43,656 bases of DNA, from the NCBI GenBank assembly GCA_022510425.1, contig JAFLTO010000018.1, positions 1-43,656 of the forward strand, written 5' to 3'. Below, piece after piece: positions 26,361-34,003 of the stretch (the first letter of the stretch is position 1; each line of letters opens with the position of its first letter). Position numbers and translations under genes: made by a program. The DNA is from Muribaculaceae bacterium (GTDB lineage Bacteria > Bacteroidota > Bacteroidia > Bacteroidales > Muribaculaceae). The notes under the pieces were generated by a model that was not told the DNA's origin, did not search any database, and saw nothing but the letters and a program-made list of their open reading frames with translations.

Positions 26361-26789
26361 ATGTATTGCTACAAATACCCACATCCGGCTGTCACGGCTG
26401 ATTGTATTGTCTTCAATAAAGAAGACAACAGGATATATGTTCTTCTTATAAAAAGGAAGAATGAACCCTTTAAAGATTGTTGGGCTTTTCCCGGTGGTTT
26501 TATAAATATTGATGAGTCGGCAGAGGATGCCGCTATAAGGGAACTCAAAGAAGAGACAGGATTGGAAATTTCCACAGTTGAACAGCTTAAAGCTTATTCC
26601 ACTCCGAACAGAGATCCAAGAGAAAGAGTCATAACAATCGCTTTTATTGCAGAAAGCACAATAAAGGACGTAAAAGGAGGTGATGATGCCAAAGAAGCCC
26701 GATGGTTTGATATTTCAACTCTTCCGCCTCTAGCCTTTGACCATGAGCAAATATTGAAAGATGCTTTGGAAAAAGTAAAAAAGAATTAA
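26361..26789 (+). CDS. NUDIX hydrolase, ADP-ribose pyrophosphatase-like
   Basis: A 142-residue single-domain NUDIX enzyme. The Nudix box is complete: GGFINIDESAEDAAIRELKEETGLE (about residues 45-69, with REXXEE as RELKEET). The N-terminus YKYPHPAVTADCIVF and the AYSTPNRDPRERVIT segment resemble ADP-ribose hydrolases and the NUDIX half of NrtR regulators; the winged-helix domain of NrtR is absent. It starts one base after the glycohydrolase stop, and convergence with the HigA-like gene follows. Confidence 0.9.
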   Translation: MYCYKYPHPAVTADCIVFNKEDNRIYVLLIKRKNEPFKDCWAFPGGFINIDESAEDAAIRELKEETGLEISTVEQLKAYSTPNRDPRERVITIAFIAESTIKDVKGGDDAKEARWFDISTLPPLAFDHEQILKDALEKVKKN

Positions 26790-26973
26790 TAGATAGAAAT
26801 TGATAGATAAGAAGTATTCTTTAAAAATATTAACCCCGGGAAAAAGAGAATAGACTAAAATTTTTCGATCATCCTGCAGTTCAATTTATTTCCCTGAACA
26901 ATATACTATAGTAAATCCTTAATCTCAAGTTCAGCCATTGTTTGAGGGAGGTGTTGGAAGTTTGAGGTAGCGC

Positions 26974-27339
26974 TTATACTCCTAAAACTATTGCGGGATC
27001 GATGTTTAACTTCTGGCTTAATTTTTTTCCTTGTAATAATGTGGGTTGTTTCTTGCCTGAAAGATATTCACTGATTCTTGAGGGAGAGACCCCGATCAAT
27101 TTGGCAAGGGCGGTCTGATTAAGTCCCATCTCATACATTCTCAATTTTATTATATCTACCAGCGTGGGTTCTCCCAATGAGAAATGTTCATCGGAATAAT
27201 CTGCCACAAGATTAGATAAAATGACTAATTCGATGTAATTTGAATCTGTCTCGGGGGTTTCATCATTTACCAAGGGCAATAGTTGCTCTACTCTGTTTAC
27301 AGCCCATTCATATTGTATTTCATTTTCTATTTTTGTCAT
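26974..27339 (-). CDS. HigA-type XRE antitoxin/regulator, apparently orphan
   Basis: A 121-residue protein with an acidic N-terminal region (HigA-like) and a C-terminal helix-turn-helix (LNQTALAKLIGVSPSRISEYLSGKKQPTLLQGKKL). HigA antitoxins usually follow a HigB toxin; here the gene preceding it is a truncated TfoX-like gene and no toxin is seen. It could be a stand-alone regulator, or a remnant that protects against other HigB toxins such as that of the pair at 29.1-29.8 kb. Confidence 0.75.
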   Translation of the reverse strand: MTKIENEIQYEWAVNRVEQLLPLVNDETPETDSNYIELVILSNLVADYSDEHFSLGEPTLVDIIKLRMYEMGLNQTALAKLIGVSPSRISEYLSGKKQPTLLQGKKLSQKLNIDPAIVLGV

Positions 27340-27349
27340 AATTGTAATT

Positions 27350-27553
27350 CTAATTAAATCTTTGAACAGTCAATTCTATCATATTCTGAATCTGAGGATA
27401 CATCTTTACATACAAATTATTATCACAAGCTGAAGCTACACATTTCCTGTTTAGATAGATGATATAGTCACCAATCATTTTTCTGAATTTCACATCTCCC
27501 AATGATGAAAGAGTTTCACATATAAATTCAATAAATTCTTGCGAACAGGCCAA
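27350..27553 (-). CDS. Truncated TfoX/Sxy N-terminal-domain-like protein
   Basis: Sixty-seven residues resembling the front half of TfoX N-terminal-domain proteins: EFIEFICETLSSLGDVKFRKMIGDYIIYLNRK and CDNNLYVKM. The usual domain continues for about 35-40 more residues (the GYP/Y-rich back half), which are missing; the reading frame stops 10 bases before the HigA-like ATG. It is probably a remnant, and may now only serve to couple translation to the regulator. The family includes competence regulators, but in Bacteroidota the role is unknown. Confidence 0.5.
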   Translation of the reverse strand: MACSQEFIEFICETLSSLGDVKFRKMIGDYIIYLNRKCVASACDNNLYVKMYPQIQNMIELTVQRFN

Positions 27554-27562
27554 TTGTATCTC

Positions 27563-27781
27563 TTATTTTATAGGACCATATTTCTCATCTTCCTTCACTG
27601 CCTGACTGAAATTGCGATACACTACTAAAAAGAATCCAATTATTATCGGGACTATAATATATTGAAGTGTACTAAACTTAATGCCGTATAATACTCTGCA
27701 TAACGCCAATGCAATCAAAATTGCTGTGCCTAAAATCATCATTAACAGTGCAAAATATTTTCTTTTCTGATTTTTTGTCAT
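27563..27781 (-). CDS. Small two-helix membrane protein, copy 2
   Basis: A 72-residue paralogue of the protein at 25159-25374 with only scattered changes (SIKFSTLQ region, VVYRNFSQ, ending EDEKYGPIK). An upstream in-frame ATG at 27844 is disfavoured because copy 1 shares similarity only from MTKNQKRK. The function is unknown. Confidence 0.7.
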   Translation of the reverse strand: MTKNQKRKYFALLMMILGTAILIALALCRVLYGIKFSTLQYIIVPIIIGFFLVVYRNFSQAVKEDEKYGPIK

Positions 27782-27929
27782 TTCTTTCTTAAATTGGAAT
27801 CTGTGATCTCTTGTGGTGTTTATTCTGTAAAATCTTTCCGGCAAGGTATGTAGTCTATTTTGAAAATAAACTTTAATGCGGGGAAAGCCTTAAATAAATT
27901 CAAGTTCCATATTATAAAATTTTATATGA

Positions 27930-29021
27930 CTATGGAATAAGAGTTTTAGCTAATTCTGTGATTTTATGATGATCTGGGCTCGGTTTCCACCCTAATCTTC
28001 TCTCAATGAAATCCTCTGGTTGAAAAAGTTTAATATTCTCATTTTCAAATTCAGATACATGTGTAGAAAGATGGCAAGAATTAGTGGAGGTATCCAGTGT
28101 GATTAAGGTGTTTTCCGGACAATTTTTATCCAGATAGCTTATCACAGCATTAGAAAAATTATATTCGAGATCAAATCTTCGATCTCTTTTGGTTAGACCC
28201 TCTTCTTCATTTTCCTCATCGGCATTTTCAGCCAATTCATCTTCAAGATAAGGGATACACTGCATGAGATAATCCTTATCAAGATAGAATTGCCCGGTTT
28301 CTTCATCTTGACACATCACACACAATGCTGATCTTACTACATCACTGTCATTTCTCCATCCTCCGAAATCTACTGAAATTTTCCAATTTTGTGTGATACA
28401 AATTTCAGGGGCACAATCGTTGTTTTCATCTTGCGTCTCTATGAATTCTTCAAGTTTTTTAAATAACTGTTCTCCATGTTCAACTTGTATTGGAGTCAAG
28501 ACTTTTGGATTCTTTAAATCAATAGGATAGACTGGCCACCATTTTTTCTCTTCCTCGCGTTGCCTATAATATTCTCCCCACTCTTCATCAGTCAATTTAG
28601 AATTATCAGCGAAATGATTGGATTTAATTACCTCATACAATGTTGGTCCTACACCACTGTGTTCTAATTCCAGGTGAGTCATCATTTGACATGGATCTAA
28701 ATCAACCTTCCTCTGAGTATCATAACATTCAAATTTTTTTTCATGACAATGAGTGGTAATGATATATCGTATATCGTCCGGTATTACGGTAATTGGTAAG
28801 AATCCATCTGTAACTAAAAGCTGTATAATCCTTTCATAAACGAACCCGGCTTCTAAACTTATATCCACGAGATTTCGTCCGGCAAAACTATCCCAATTGT
28901 CTTCTCCACACATAAAGTAACTTTTTCTGTTATTGTCTTCTACCACCAACAAAGTTGAACCTCTTTCTACAGAAGCTTCTCCATAGAATGGGTAATCTAA
29001 AAAATCTGAATAATCCTCCAT
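27930..29021 (-). CDS. Unrecognised acidic protein
   Basis: A 363-residue soluble protein I cannot assign. It is strongly acidic, with a Glu/Asp-rich stretch ELAENADEENEEEG near residues 263-276, many Trp/Tyr-containing segments (EEWGEYYRQREEEKKWWPVYP) and scattered His/Cys (THCHEKKFEC, HLSTHVSEF). There is no signal peptide or membrane segment. It lies on the same strand 56 bases after the HigA-like antitoxin, so it may be a third gene of the toxin-antitoxin operon or an unrelated cargo gene. Confidence 0.75.
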   Translation of the reverse strand: MEDYSDFLDYPFYGEASVERGSTLLVVEDNNRKSYFMCGEDNWDSFAGRNLVDISLEAGFVYERIIQLLVTDGFLPITVIPDDIRYIITTHCHEKKFECYDTQRKVDLDPCQMMTHLELEHSGVGPTLYEVIKSNHFADNSKLTDEEWGEYYRQREEEKKWWPVYPIDLKNPKVLTPIQVEHGEQLFKKLEEFIETQDENNDCAPEICITQNWKISVDFGGWRNDSDVVRSALCVMCQDEETGQFYLDKDYLMQCIPYLEDELAENADEENEEEGLTKRDRRFDLEYNFSNAVISYLDKNCPENTLITLDTSTNSCHLSTHVSEFENENIKLFQPEDFIERRLGWKPSPDHHKITELAKTLIP

Positions 29022-29077
29022 CTGTTATATTTTATTTTTGTCTTATTTCATAATTTAAGGTCAATAAGTACACATTG

Positions 29078-29401
29078 TTATTTCATTACAGATACAAATG
29101 TTGGAACTAATTGTATCCCCAACACAGCTGCAATACGGAAGAAACTGGAAAGCTGCAAATCAGTTTTACCTTTTTCAACACGTGCTATATAGGTCTGCTC
29201 TCTACCAATCTTTTCAGCAACCTCACGCTGTGTTAATTTTAATTCCTGTCTACGGTCACGTATTAAATTGCCGTAATACCATGCTAAAGCCTTCGCATCA
29301 AATTCTGCTCGAGATTCGGTTCCAAACTTTCCATATTTCTCGTCAAGCATATCATTAGCTGTAGGAAGCTTGCTGACTTTTTCCATATCTAATTTTCTCA
29401 T
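29078..29401 (-). CDS. XRE-family antitoxin (HigA-like)
   Basis: A 107-residue protein with a C-terminal helix-turn-helix: IRDRRQELKLTQREVAEKIGREQTYIARVEKGKTDLQLSSFFRIAAVLGI. It starts at an ATGA overlap with the stop of the toxin gene, the toxin-first order typical of HigBA. It would bind the toxin and repress the shared promoter. Confidence 0.85.
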   Translation of the reverse strand: MRKLDMEKVSKLPTANDMLDEKYGKFGTESRAEFDAKALAWYYGNLIRDRRQELKLTQREVAEKIGREQTYIARVEKGKTDLQLSSFFRIAAVLGIQLVPTFVSVMK

Positions 29402-29763
29402 AATTCCAATCTGATTAAGATATTTTCTGCTAATTCTATTTGTTTTCGATAGTCTTTATTGCTTTTCTTTAGGAATGCGTTAAGAAGAATTATATTTTTA
29501 GCTTCAATAAAATTTTCATGGTCAATTGCAAAAAGCACCGTTCTGTATTCATTAGTCCCTACAGAGACTCTCATTTCATATAAATCTGTGTTTTCAAGAT
29601 GTTTGATAAATTTAGTGGGCACATTATAAATTGTTGTCATAACATTTATGACATAATCAAATTTATCCTTTATCTTATCAGACAGATTCGTATAAAAAAA
29701 CTCGTATTCAGTGGTTTTGAATACGGTCCGAATATATTCTTCTTTCGGCAATTCCTGTTCCAT
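29398..29763 (-). CDS. RelE/HigB-type toxin (Gp49-like)
   Basis: A 121-residue protein with the Gp49/HigB pattern: FFYTNLSDKIKDKFDYVINVM, KHLENTDLYEMRVSVGTNEYRTVLFAID and ILLNAFLKKSNKDYRKQIELAENI. The segment LYEMRV...YRTVLF followed by LLNAFLKKS is characteristic of these mRNA interferases, which cut mRNA at the ribosome. It is translated first and overlaps the antitoxin gene by four bases. A perfect palindrome lies about 10 bases upstream of its start. Confidence 0.85.
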   Translation of the reverse strand: MEQELPKEEYIRTVFKTTEYEFFYTNLSDKIKDKFDYVINVMTTIYNVPTKFIKHLENTDLYEMRVSVGTNEYRTVLFAIDHENFIEAKNIILLNAFLKKSNKDYRKQIELAENILIRLEL

Positions 29764-29772
29764 TATGCAAAA

Positions 29773-29788
29773 ATAACTAATTAGTTAT
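29773..29788. promoter_or_regulatory. Palindromic operator of toxin-antitoxin pair
   Basis: ATAACTAATTAGTTAT is a perfect 16-base palindrome starting 10 bases before the toxin ATG (which reads leftward). Its position fits autoregulation by the XRE antitoxin. Confidence 0.65.
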
Positions 29789-30917
29789 AATCATACAAAT
29801 ATTATTTAGTCAATTCCAGTCTAATCCAGTTATAAGGTAAATGATAAGCTCCCGCGCCAATCTTATTCAGGAGCACTGATGCCAGTTTTTTCAGATTGTA
29901 TGTCTGAACCACCTCCCAATTGTTTGGCGAGATATTTCCTGAAATCCCTTCCATCAAGGGTGTATTTCTCTGGAATTGACGGTCGGTAATTTTCACTTCG
30001 TGAACGAGCACCAGCCTGGCTTGTCACGACGCTCGGCTTTGCACAAACCGTCTGACGCATTCTAAGTTCAGATCCTCGATAAAATAATATTGCCTCATGA
30101 TATTTTGCTTCGCAAATCGCTACCCAGCAGGCTTTTTACTTCGCTACGCTCCACAAAAGCCGCTGACGTACGCTAAATCATTTCGTTGATACTAAAAAAG
30201 AGGCTCGAAGCCTCTTTTCTTAGTATTCATCTTCGTTAAAGAAAATTTGAAATGCACTGAATCAGCAAGTTATCTCTTTCTTTTTGAATTTTAGCCAAAC
30301 AAACCACACTATCAGATAAGGTCTGAGGCAATTAACAAATATATCGGGTAAACAAATTTTGGTTACTATAGCTGAATTATATTATAGAAATCTGATAATG
30401 ACCAGTGATAAAAGTCCTTGAGATTATCAATGTATGTAGGAAATCATGAATACGAGAGTGTACTATCAAAAAAGATCGGATTGACAATTATCAAAAATCA
30501 CTCTAATTGATGAAGGATTTTCTTAGCGATCCTTTTACAGAGGAGAAAAAAGATGCAATTAATGCTATTAGAATAGCTTTGTAAACATTTCTAAAATTGA
30601 AATACCGTAAATATATCACCACCTAGGAACAAACGTTTGGATAGAAAGTACATGACCTTGAAGTCTCTTCTTGTTGTTTTGTAAATTCGGATAAAGCATG
30701 CGTTATAGATAAATTAAATCAATTACTTCAAGTATCATGGCGAAGTCATCATGTTCTATAGAGGAACCAGAGATATAATCTGTGGTGGTGATCTCAATAA
30801 CTGAGGATCAACAATATATAATTATGACAATTTGCTAATTGTATAAAGACCTCTAGTGACCACCTCTTACCTAAAATTCATAATAATACGATAATAAATG
30901 ATTTGATTGATATAATG
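29789..30917. other. Gene-poor, decayed stretch
   Basis: About 1.1 kb with no gene I can support. At 29802-30060 two overlapping minus-strand frames (65 and 69 residues) carry plausible but unassigned protein-like pieces (for example YTLDGRDFRKYLAKQLGGG), with higher GC than the surroundings. Between 30500 and 30820 are short protein-like scraps broken by stops and frameshifts, such as MKDFLSDPFTEEKKDAINAI at 30510-30584. It looks like debris of lost genes into which the IS66 element later inserted. Confidence 0.55.
30189..30226. terminator. Bidirectional terminator-like hairpin
   Basis: AAAAGAGGCT (30196-30205) pairs with AGCCTCTTTT (30209-30218) around CGA, and the stem continues outward almost perfectly to 30189 and 30226. 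It is flanked by A and T runs. Confidence 0.7.
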
Positions 30918-31001
30918 GTAAACTGCCCAAACACTGCCATGAGGAGTTGTAACCCTGATTTTTCAGGGCCGGGTACATAAATTTTGATTGGGGATTGATT
31001 T

Positions 31002-32777
31002 TTAACAGATGGGCACCCACCGATCAGGCAGGAGGTCCCGTTTACCGATATCGTCGGGTGGTGACTTGAGTTTGCGGAAGAGGTGGCACAGATAGGCGAA
31101 GGGATCTTTCCCATTGAGTCGGCAACTCTCGACCAGGGAGTGCATGAAGGCTGCGTTCTCTGCGGCCCCCTCACTTCCGATGTTCTGACAGTTCTTCAAA
31201 TCGAGCTTTATGGGCTTCATCCTTTGCTCGCAGAGATTGTTGGATATCTCGGCGTTGCCGTCAAAGAGGAAGTTACGCAAGGAGTTCCATTGTGTCAGGA
31301 TATAGTTGACGGCTTTCTTCACGAGGTCTTTTCCCATAAGCAATGTGTTCCTGCTTATTGTCGTTGCCAAGGCATGGATACGTGTCAGCACATGGTTGCT
31401 GAGTTTCTGACGACTCTGCTCCTTTTCTGTGGCCTCCATGCCCTTGAACCGGCGTTCGTAGTCAAAGAGGGCGTCTATCTCATCCAGAAGCTTGTATCCG
31501 ATTTCTGACTCCACTCCGATCATTTCTATGGCTTTGCGCCGCGCATGGCTCCAGCATCCGCAGTGAAGGATGTCGGGATGTTTCTCATCGTCATCGAAGA
31601 CCGTATAGGCGTTGTAACCGTCGGTCGATATTGTACCCTTGAACTTCTGAAGGAACTTCATCACCACCTCGCGGGCACGGCTCCCTCCCTCATAGACATA
31701 AGAGACAAGGTTGCCGCATTTGTTGTGGAAGGCCCACAGATACTTTTTCAGATACCCCACAACACCGGTCTTTTCGTTCTCGGTGCCTACAAGCACACAG
31801 GTCTCGTCGATCATTAGATACCGACAGTCGGCCACGGCTTGCCGCAGCGTTGCCTCGAGCATGGCCCGCAGTTCCGTTTCGGCCAACTGGTAGTAATGGT
31901 TGAAGGTGGTCTTGGGTAACCGGGCCCCCATCTCCCGCAGCTTCATTTTTATGCGTTTCTTCGGCGTGTGATACCCATATTTCTCAACAAGCAGGAAGGA
32001 AAGCATCTCTGCCGAAAAGGGACACCCTTTCACAGGGTTGTTTCTCTCTTCTTCGGGCAGTGTCTTGCAACAGTCTCCGTCGGCATTTATGTAACAGGCC
32101 GTCTGCCATACATGCCTGACTATGCGTCCGGGTATGAACTCATACTGGATCCATTCGTAGATCTCTGTCTCTCCGTCACGGGTCTTGAACCGGGCTCCTT
32201 CGGGAAGCCTGAAGTAGTCGCCCAGCTCATGGATCACCGTTTCGTCGCAACCGTATTTCTCTATCGAGGGCCTGCGGCCCTGGGATTTCTTCTTTTGTTT
32301 TGTACCCGAAGTATCCGCGGATGAAGTCCCGGCTGCAGCGCCTCCCTGTGCCGGAGGGTTTGTGCCGTCGAAGTCATCCTTGTCTTTGCCTCGACGATCT
32401 ACGCGGCGGTTATTAAGAAGATCCCTCTGTTCGGTGGTCGGGGCAAACCGCTTGCTTTGGCTTAGCTTGCCTGTGGATATGGCGTTGGCCAGCTGCTCAG
32501 ATAATGTGGCATTGATTTTTATCTGCTGCTCCATTGTCAGGCGCATCGTCTCTAGGCTTTTTTGCAGCGAGGCGTTCTGGGAGATCAGCGCCTGCTGGCT
32601 TTGAAGCAGGGTGAGGTTCTGCTCGCGCATGGCCGCCAGCTCGGCCTTGTAGGACTCTTCCATCGACCGCTGTTGTGCGAGCAATGCATCGAACTTGGCC
32701 TGCAGAGCAGCCTTCTCCTCCTGCATCCTCGACATGTTCTCAAGCAGCAGCTCGTATGAAAGATCCTTCCTTTTCAT
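31002..32777 (-). CDS. tnpC: IS66 transposase TnpC
   Basis: A 591-residue DDE transposase. The N-terminal coiled coil (residues 1-95, MQEEKAALQAKFDALLAQQ) leads to a Lys-rich linker, a zinc-finger-like segment with CxxD-type residues before GCPFSAEM, and the catalytic core with Asp in YLMIDETCVL, Asp in ISTDGYNAYTVF and the Glu in NNLCEQRMKPIKLDLKNC. The C-terminal IS66 tail (NAAFMHSLVESCRLNGKDPFAYLCHLF) is present. No frameshift. Confidence 0.95.
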   Translation of the reverse strand: MKRKDLSYELLLENMSRMQEEKAALQAKFDALLAQQRSMEESYKAELAAMREQNLTLLQSQQALISQNASLQKSLETMRLTMEQQIKINATLSEQLANAISTGKLSQSKRFAPTTEQRDLLNNRRVDRRGKDKDDFDGTNPPAQGGAAAGTSSADTSGTKQKKKSQGRRPSIEKYGCDETVIHELGDYFRLPEGARFKTRDGETEIYEWIQYEFIPGRIVRHVWQTACYINADGDCCKTLPEEERNNPVKGCPFSAEMLSFLLVEKYGYHTPKKRIKMKLREMGARLPKTTFNHYYQLAETELRAMLEATLRQAVADCRYLMIDETCVLVGTENEKTGVVGYLKKYLWAFHNKCGNLVSYVYEGGSRAREVVMKFLQKFKGTISTDGYNAYTVFDDDEKHPDILHCGCWSHARRKAIEMIGVESEIGYKLLDEIDALFDYERRFKGMEATEKEQSRQKLSNHVLTRIHALATTISRNTLLMGKDLVKKAVNYILTQWNSLRNFLFDGNAEISNNLCEQRMKPIKLDLKNCQNIGSEGAAENAAFMHSLVESCRLNGKDPFAYLCHLFRKLKSPPDDIGKRDLLPDRWVPIC

Positions 32778-32856
32778 ACCTCTAATTTAATGAAAATCTT
32801 TCATTTATGCAAGTACAAATTGCATTTATTTTATTGATTCCCAATAAATTAAACCA

Positions 32857-33216
32857 CTATTTTGAAGGTTCCGGACTCACTTCTCCAAGCCTTATCTCGG
32901 TGCGTGTGAGTCCTTCTGTGAGGCAAACAAGATCCGCATACCCGATTTGATACCTCCCCGCTTTCGACTCGTACACGGGCTTGCGGAAGCGTCCCTGCGA
33001 AGGCCGCTTTTCATACATAACGTAGAAACCTCTCTCAAAATGGATCAGCCTGACGATGGTCCGGGACTTGTTCATGAAGATGAAGACGTTGCGTTCGTCA
33101 TAGGGATTACTCCGCATCTCTGTCTTCACTATGTCGAACAGTCTCAGACAGCCGCCTCTGAGGTTCACCTTGCCTGTGTAAAGATAGAACCTCAGTTCCT
33201 CGCTCAGCCTAAACAT
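32857..33216 (-). CDS. tnpB: IS66 accessory protein TnpB
   Basis: A 119-residue IS66 Orf2 protein: VNLRGGCLRLFDIVKTEM, DERNVFIFMNKSRTIVRLIHFERGFYVMYEKR. It is required with TnpA for IS66 transposition in studied elements. Its start overlaps the tnpA end by 13 bases. Confidence 0.92.
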   Translation of the reverse strand: MFRLSEELRFYLYTGKVNLRGGCLRLFDIVKTEMRSNPYDERNVFIFMNKSRTIVRLIHFERGFYVMYEKRPSQGRFRKPVYESKAGRYQIGYADLVCLTEGLTRTEIRLGEVSPEPSK

Positions 33217-33569
33217 AGCGCCGGTCTTATCTTGTTCAACATCTCCAGCAAGGTGTCAAGACCGATCGATTCCCTCTCAAGCCTCAGTCCGTTGTCAAAA
33301 CTTATCCTGACAGAACGCACATTGACAGCCGTGGATAATGATGGCGGCCTGACCGCCACCATCTCCACCATGGCCGGCAAACTTCTGGAATCCGGCCCTG
33401 CCGATTGTCTGCGTGCCGAATATCCCATCCGGCTACGCCAGTTAATATAACTTCTATAGGGTATACCTTCCTCCTCACATATCTTCGTGAGGCTCATCTC
33501 CCCTGAAAAAGTCTGCACCAGTTCATGAAAACCGGCAAGATCATACTTGGTTCTTTGTGCCATAATCAT
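33204..33569 (-). CDS. tnpA: IS66 accessory protein TnpA
   Basis: A 121-residue IS66 Orf1 protein with an N-terminal helix-turn-helix-like region (LVQTFSGEMSLTKICEEEGIPYRSYINWRSRMGY) and a C-terminal VSFDNGLRLERES-type strand. A second ATG six bases inside the chosen start (MAQRTKYD) is equally plausible. It is the first gene after the right inverted repeat. Confidence 0.88.
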   Translation of the reverse strand: MIMAQRTKYDLAGFHELVQTFSGEMSLTKICEEEGIPYRSYINWRSRMGYSARRQSAGPDSRSLPAMVEMVAVRPPSLSTAVNVRSVRISFDNGLRLERESIGLDTLLEMLNKIRPALCLG

Positions 33570-33648
33570 AGTTTTTTGGATTTTGACACAAAGCTATATC
33601 ATTCCCTCAACTCCTCATGGCGGTGTTTGGGCCGTTTACGATATAATG

Positions 33649-33971
33649 GTAAAATTGCTGTATTGAAAGATGAACGAATAAAGTTGTGGAATCATATTCG
33701 CTCTGGTATAGATGTGGCCATTATTACCAGTCAAATAATAAATATCCAGAATACGTACCAAAAAGTTATAGATATGTAGTCTTTAGTGGTAAGAACAAAA
33801 GCTACTATACACCAGGTAACCTTCAAGTCGCAGAATCATGTATGGTGGAGAATGCTTTGTATAAGACATAATTGAAGAAGATAAGTCTAAAATATCTTAC
33901 AGAAAAAGTACAAACAGAACTCCGGTCAGCATTATTTCAAAGGTATAATTAGCTCTATGAATAAATTTTCT
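33649..33971. other. Gene remnant between IS66 and ATPase gene
   Basis: No intact gene. Two plus-strand frames that overlap look protein-like (KLWNHIRSGIDVAIITSQ, and further on YVPKSYRYVVFSGKNKSYY), as if one gene had been broken by a frameshift near 33720-33760. The part lost to the left does not continue across the IS66 element, so decay preceded the insertion. Confidence 0.45.
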
Positions 33972-33979
33972 TAACTTTG
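33972..33979 (+). promoter_or_regulatory. -7 promoter element for ATPase-TOPRIM pair
   Basis: TAACTTTG matches TAnnTTTG 24 bases before the chosen ATG at 34004. No clear TTTG was seen at the expected upstream distance. Confidence 0.4.
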
Positions 33980-34003
33980 TAACCAAATAAGCATTTGTCA
34001 GAT

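Larger units (their letters stand above)
30918..33639 (-). mobile_element. Complete IS66-family insertion sequence
   Basis: A 2722-base element with 32-base terminal inverted repeats (30918-30949 and 33608-33639, two mismatches) beginning GTAAAC, the IS66-type GTAA end. It contains tnpA, tnpB and tnpC in order on the minus strand, all intact. A 9-base direct repeat GATATAATG flanks both ends (30909-30917 and 33640-33648); IS66 elements usually give 8. Its GC content is visibly above the AT-rich surroundings, so it is a recent arrival and is likely still active. Confidence 0.95.

Noticed and set aside
29802..30060. Two overlapping minus-strand frames
   Set aside because: Protein-like pieces but in different frames and without family signature; listed only as gene debris.
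33649..33971. Gene disrupted by IS66 insertion
   Set aside because: Rejoining the flanks across the 9-base repeat gives stops in all frames near the junction, so the IS entered already decayed DNA.
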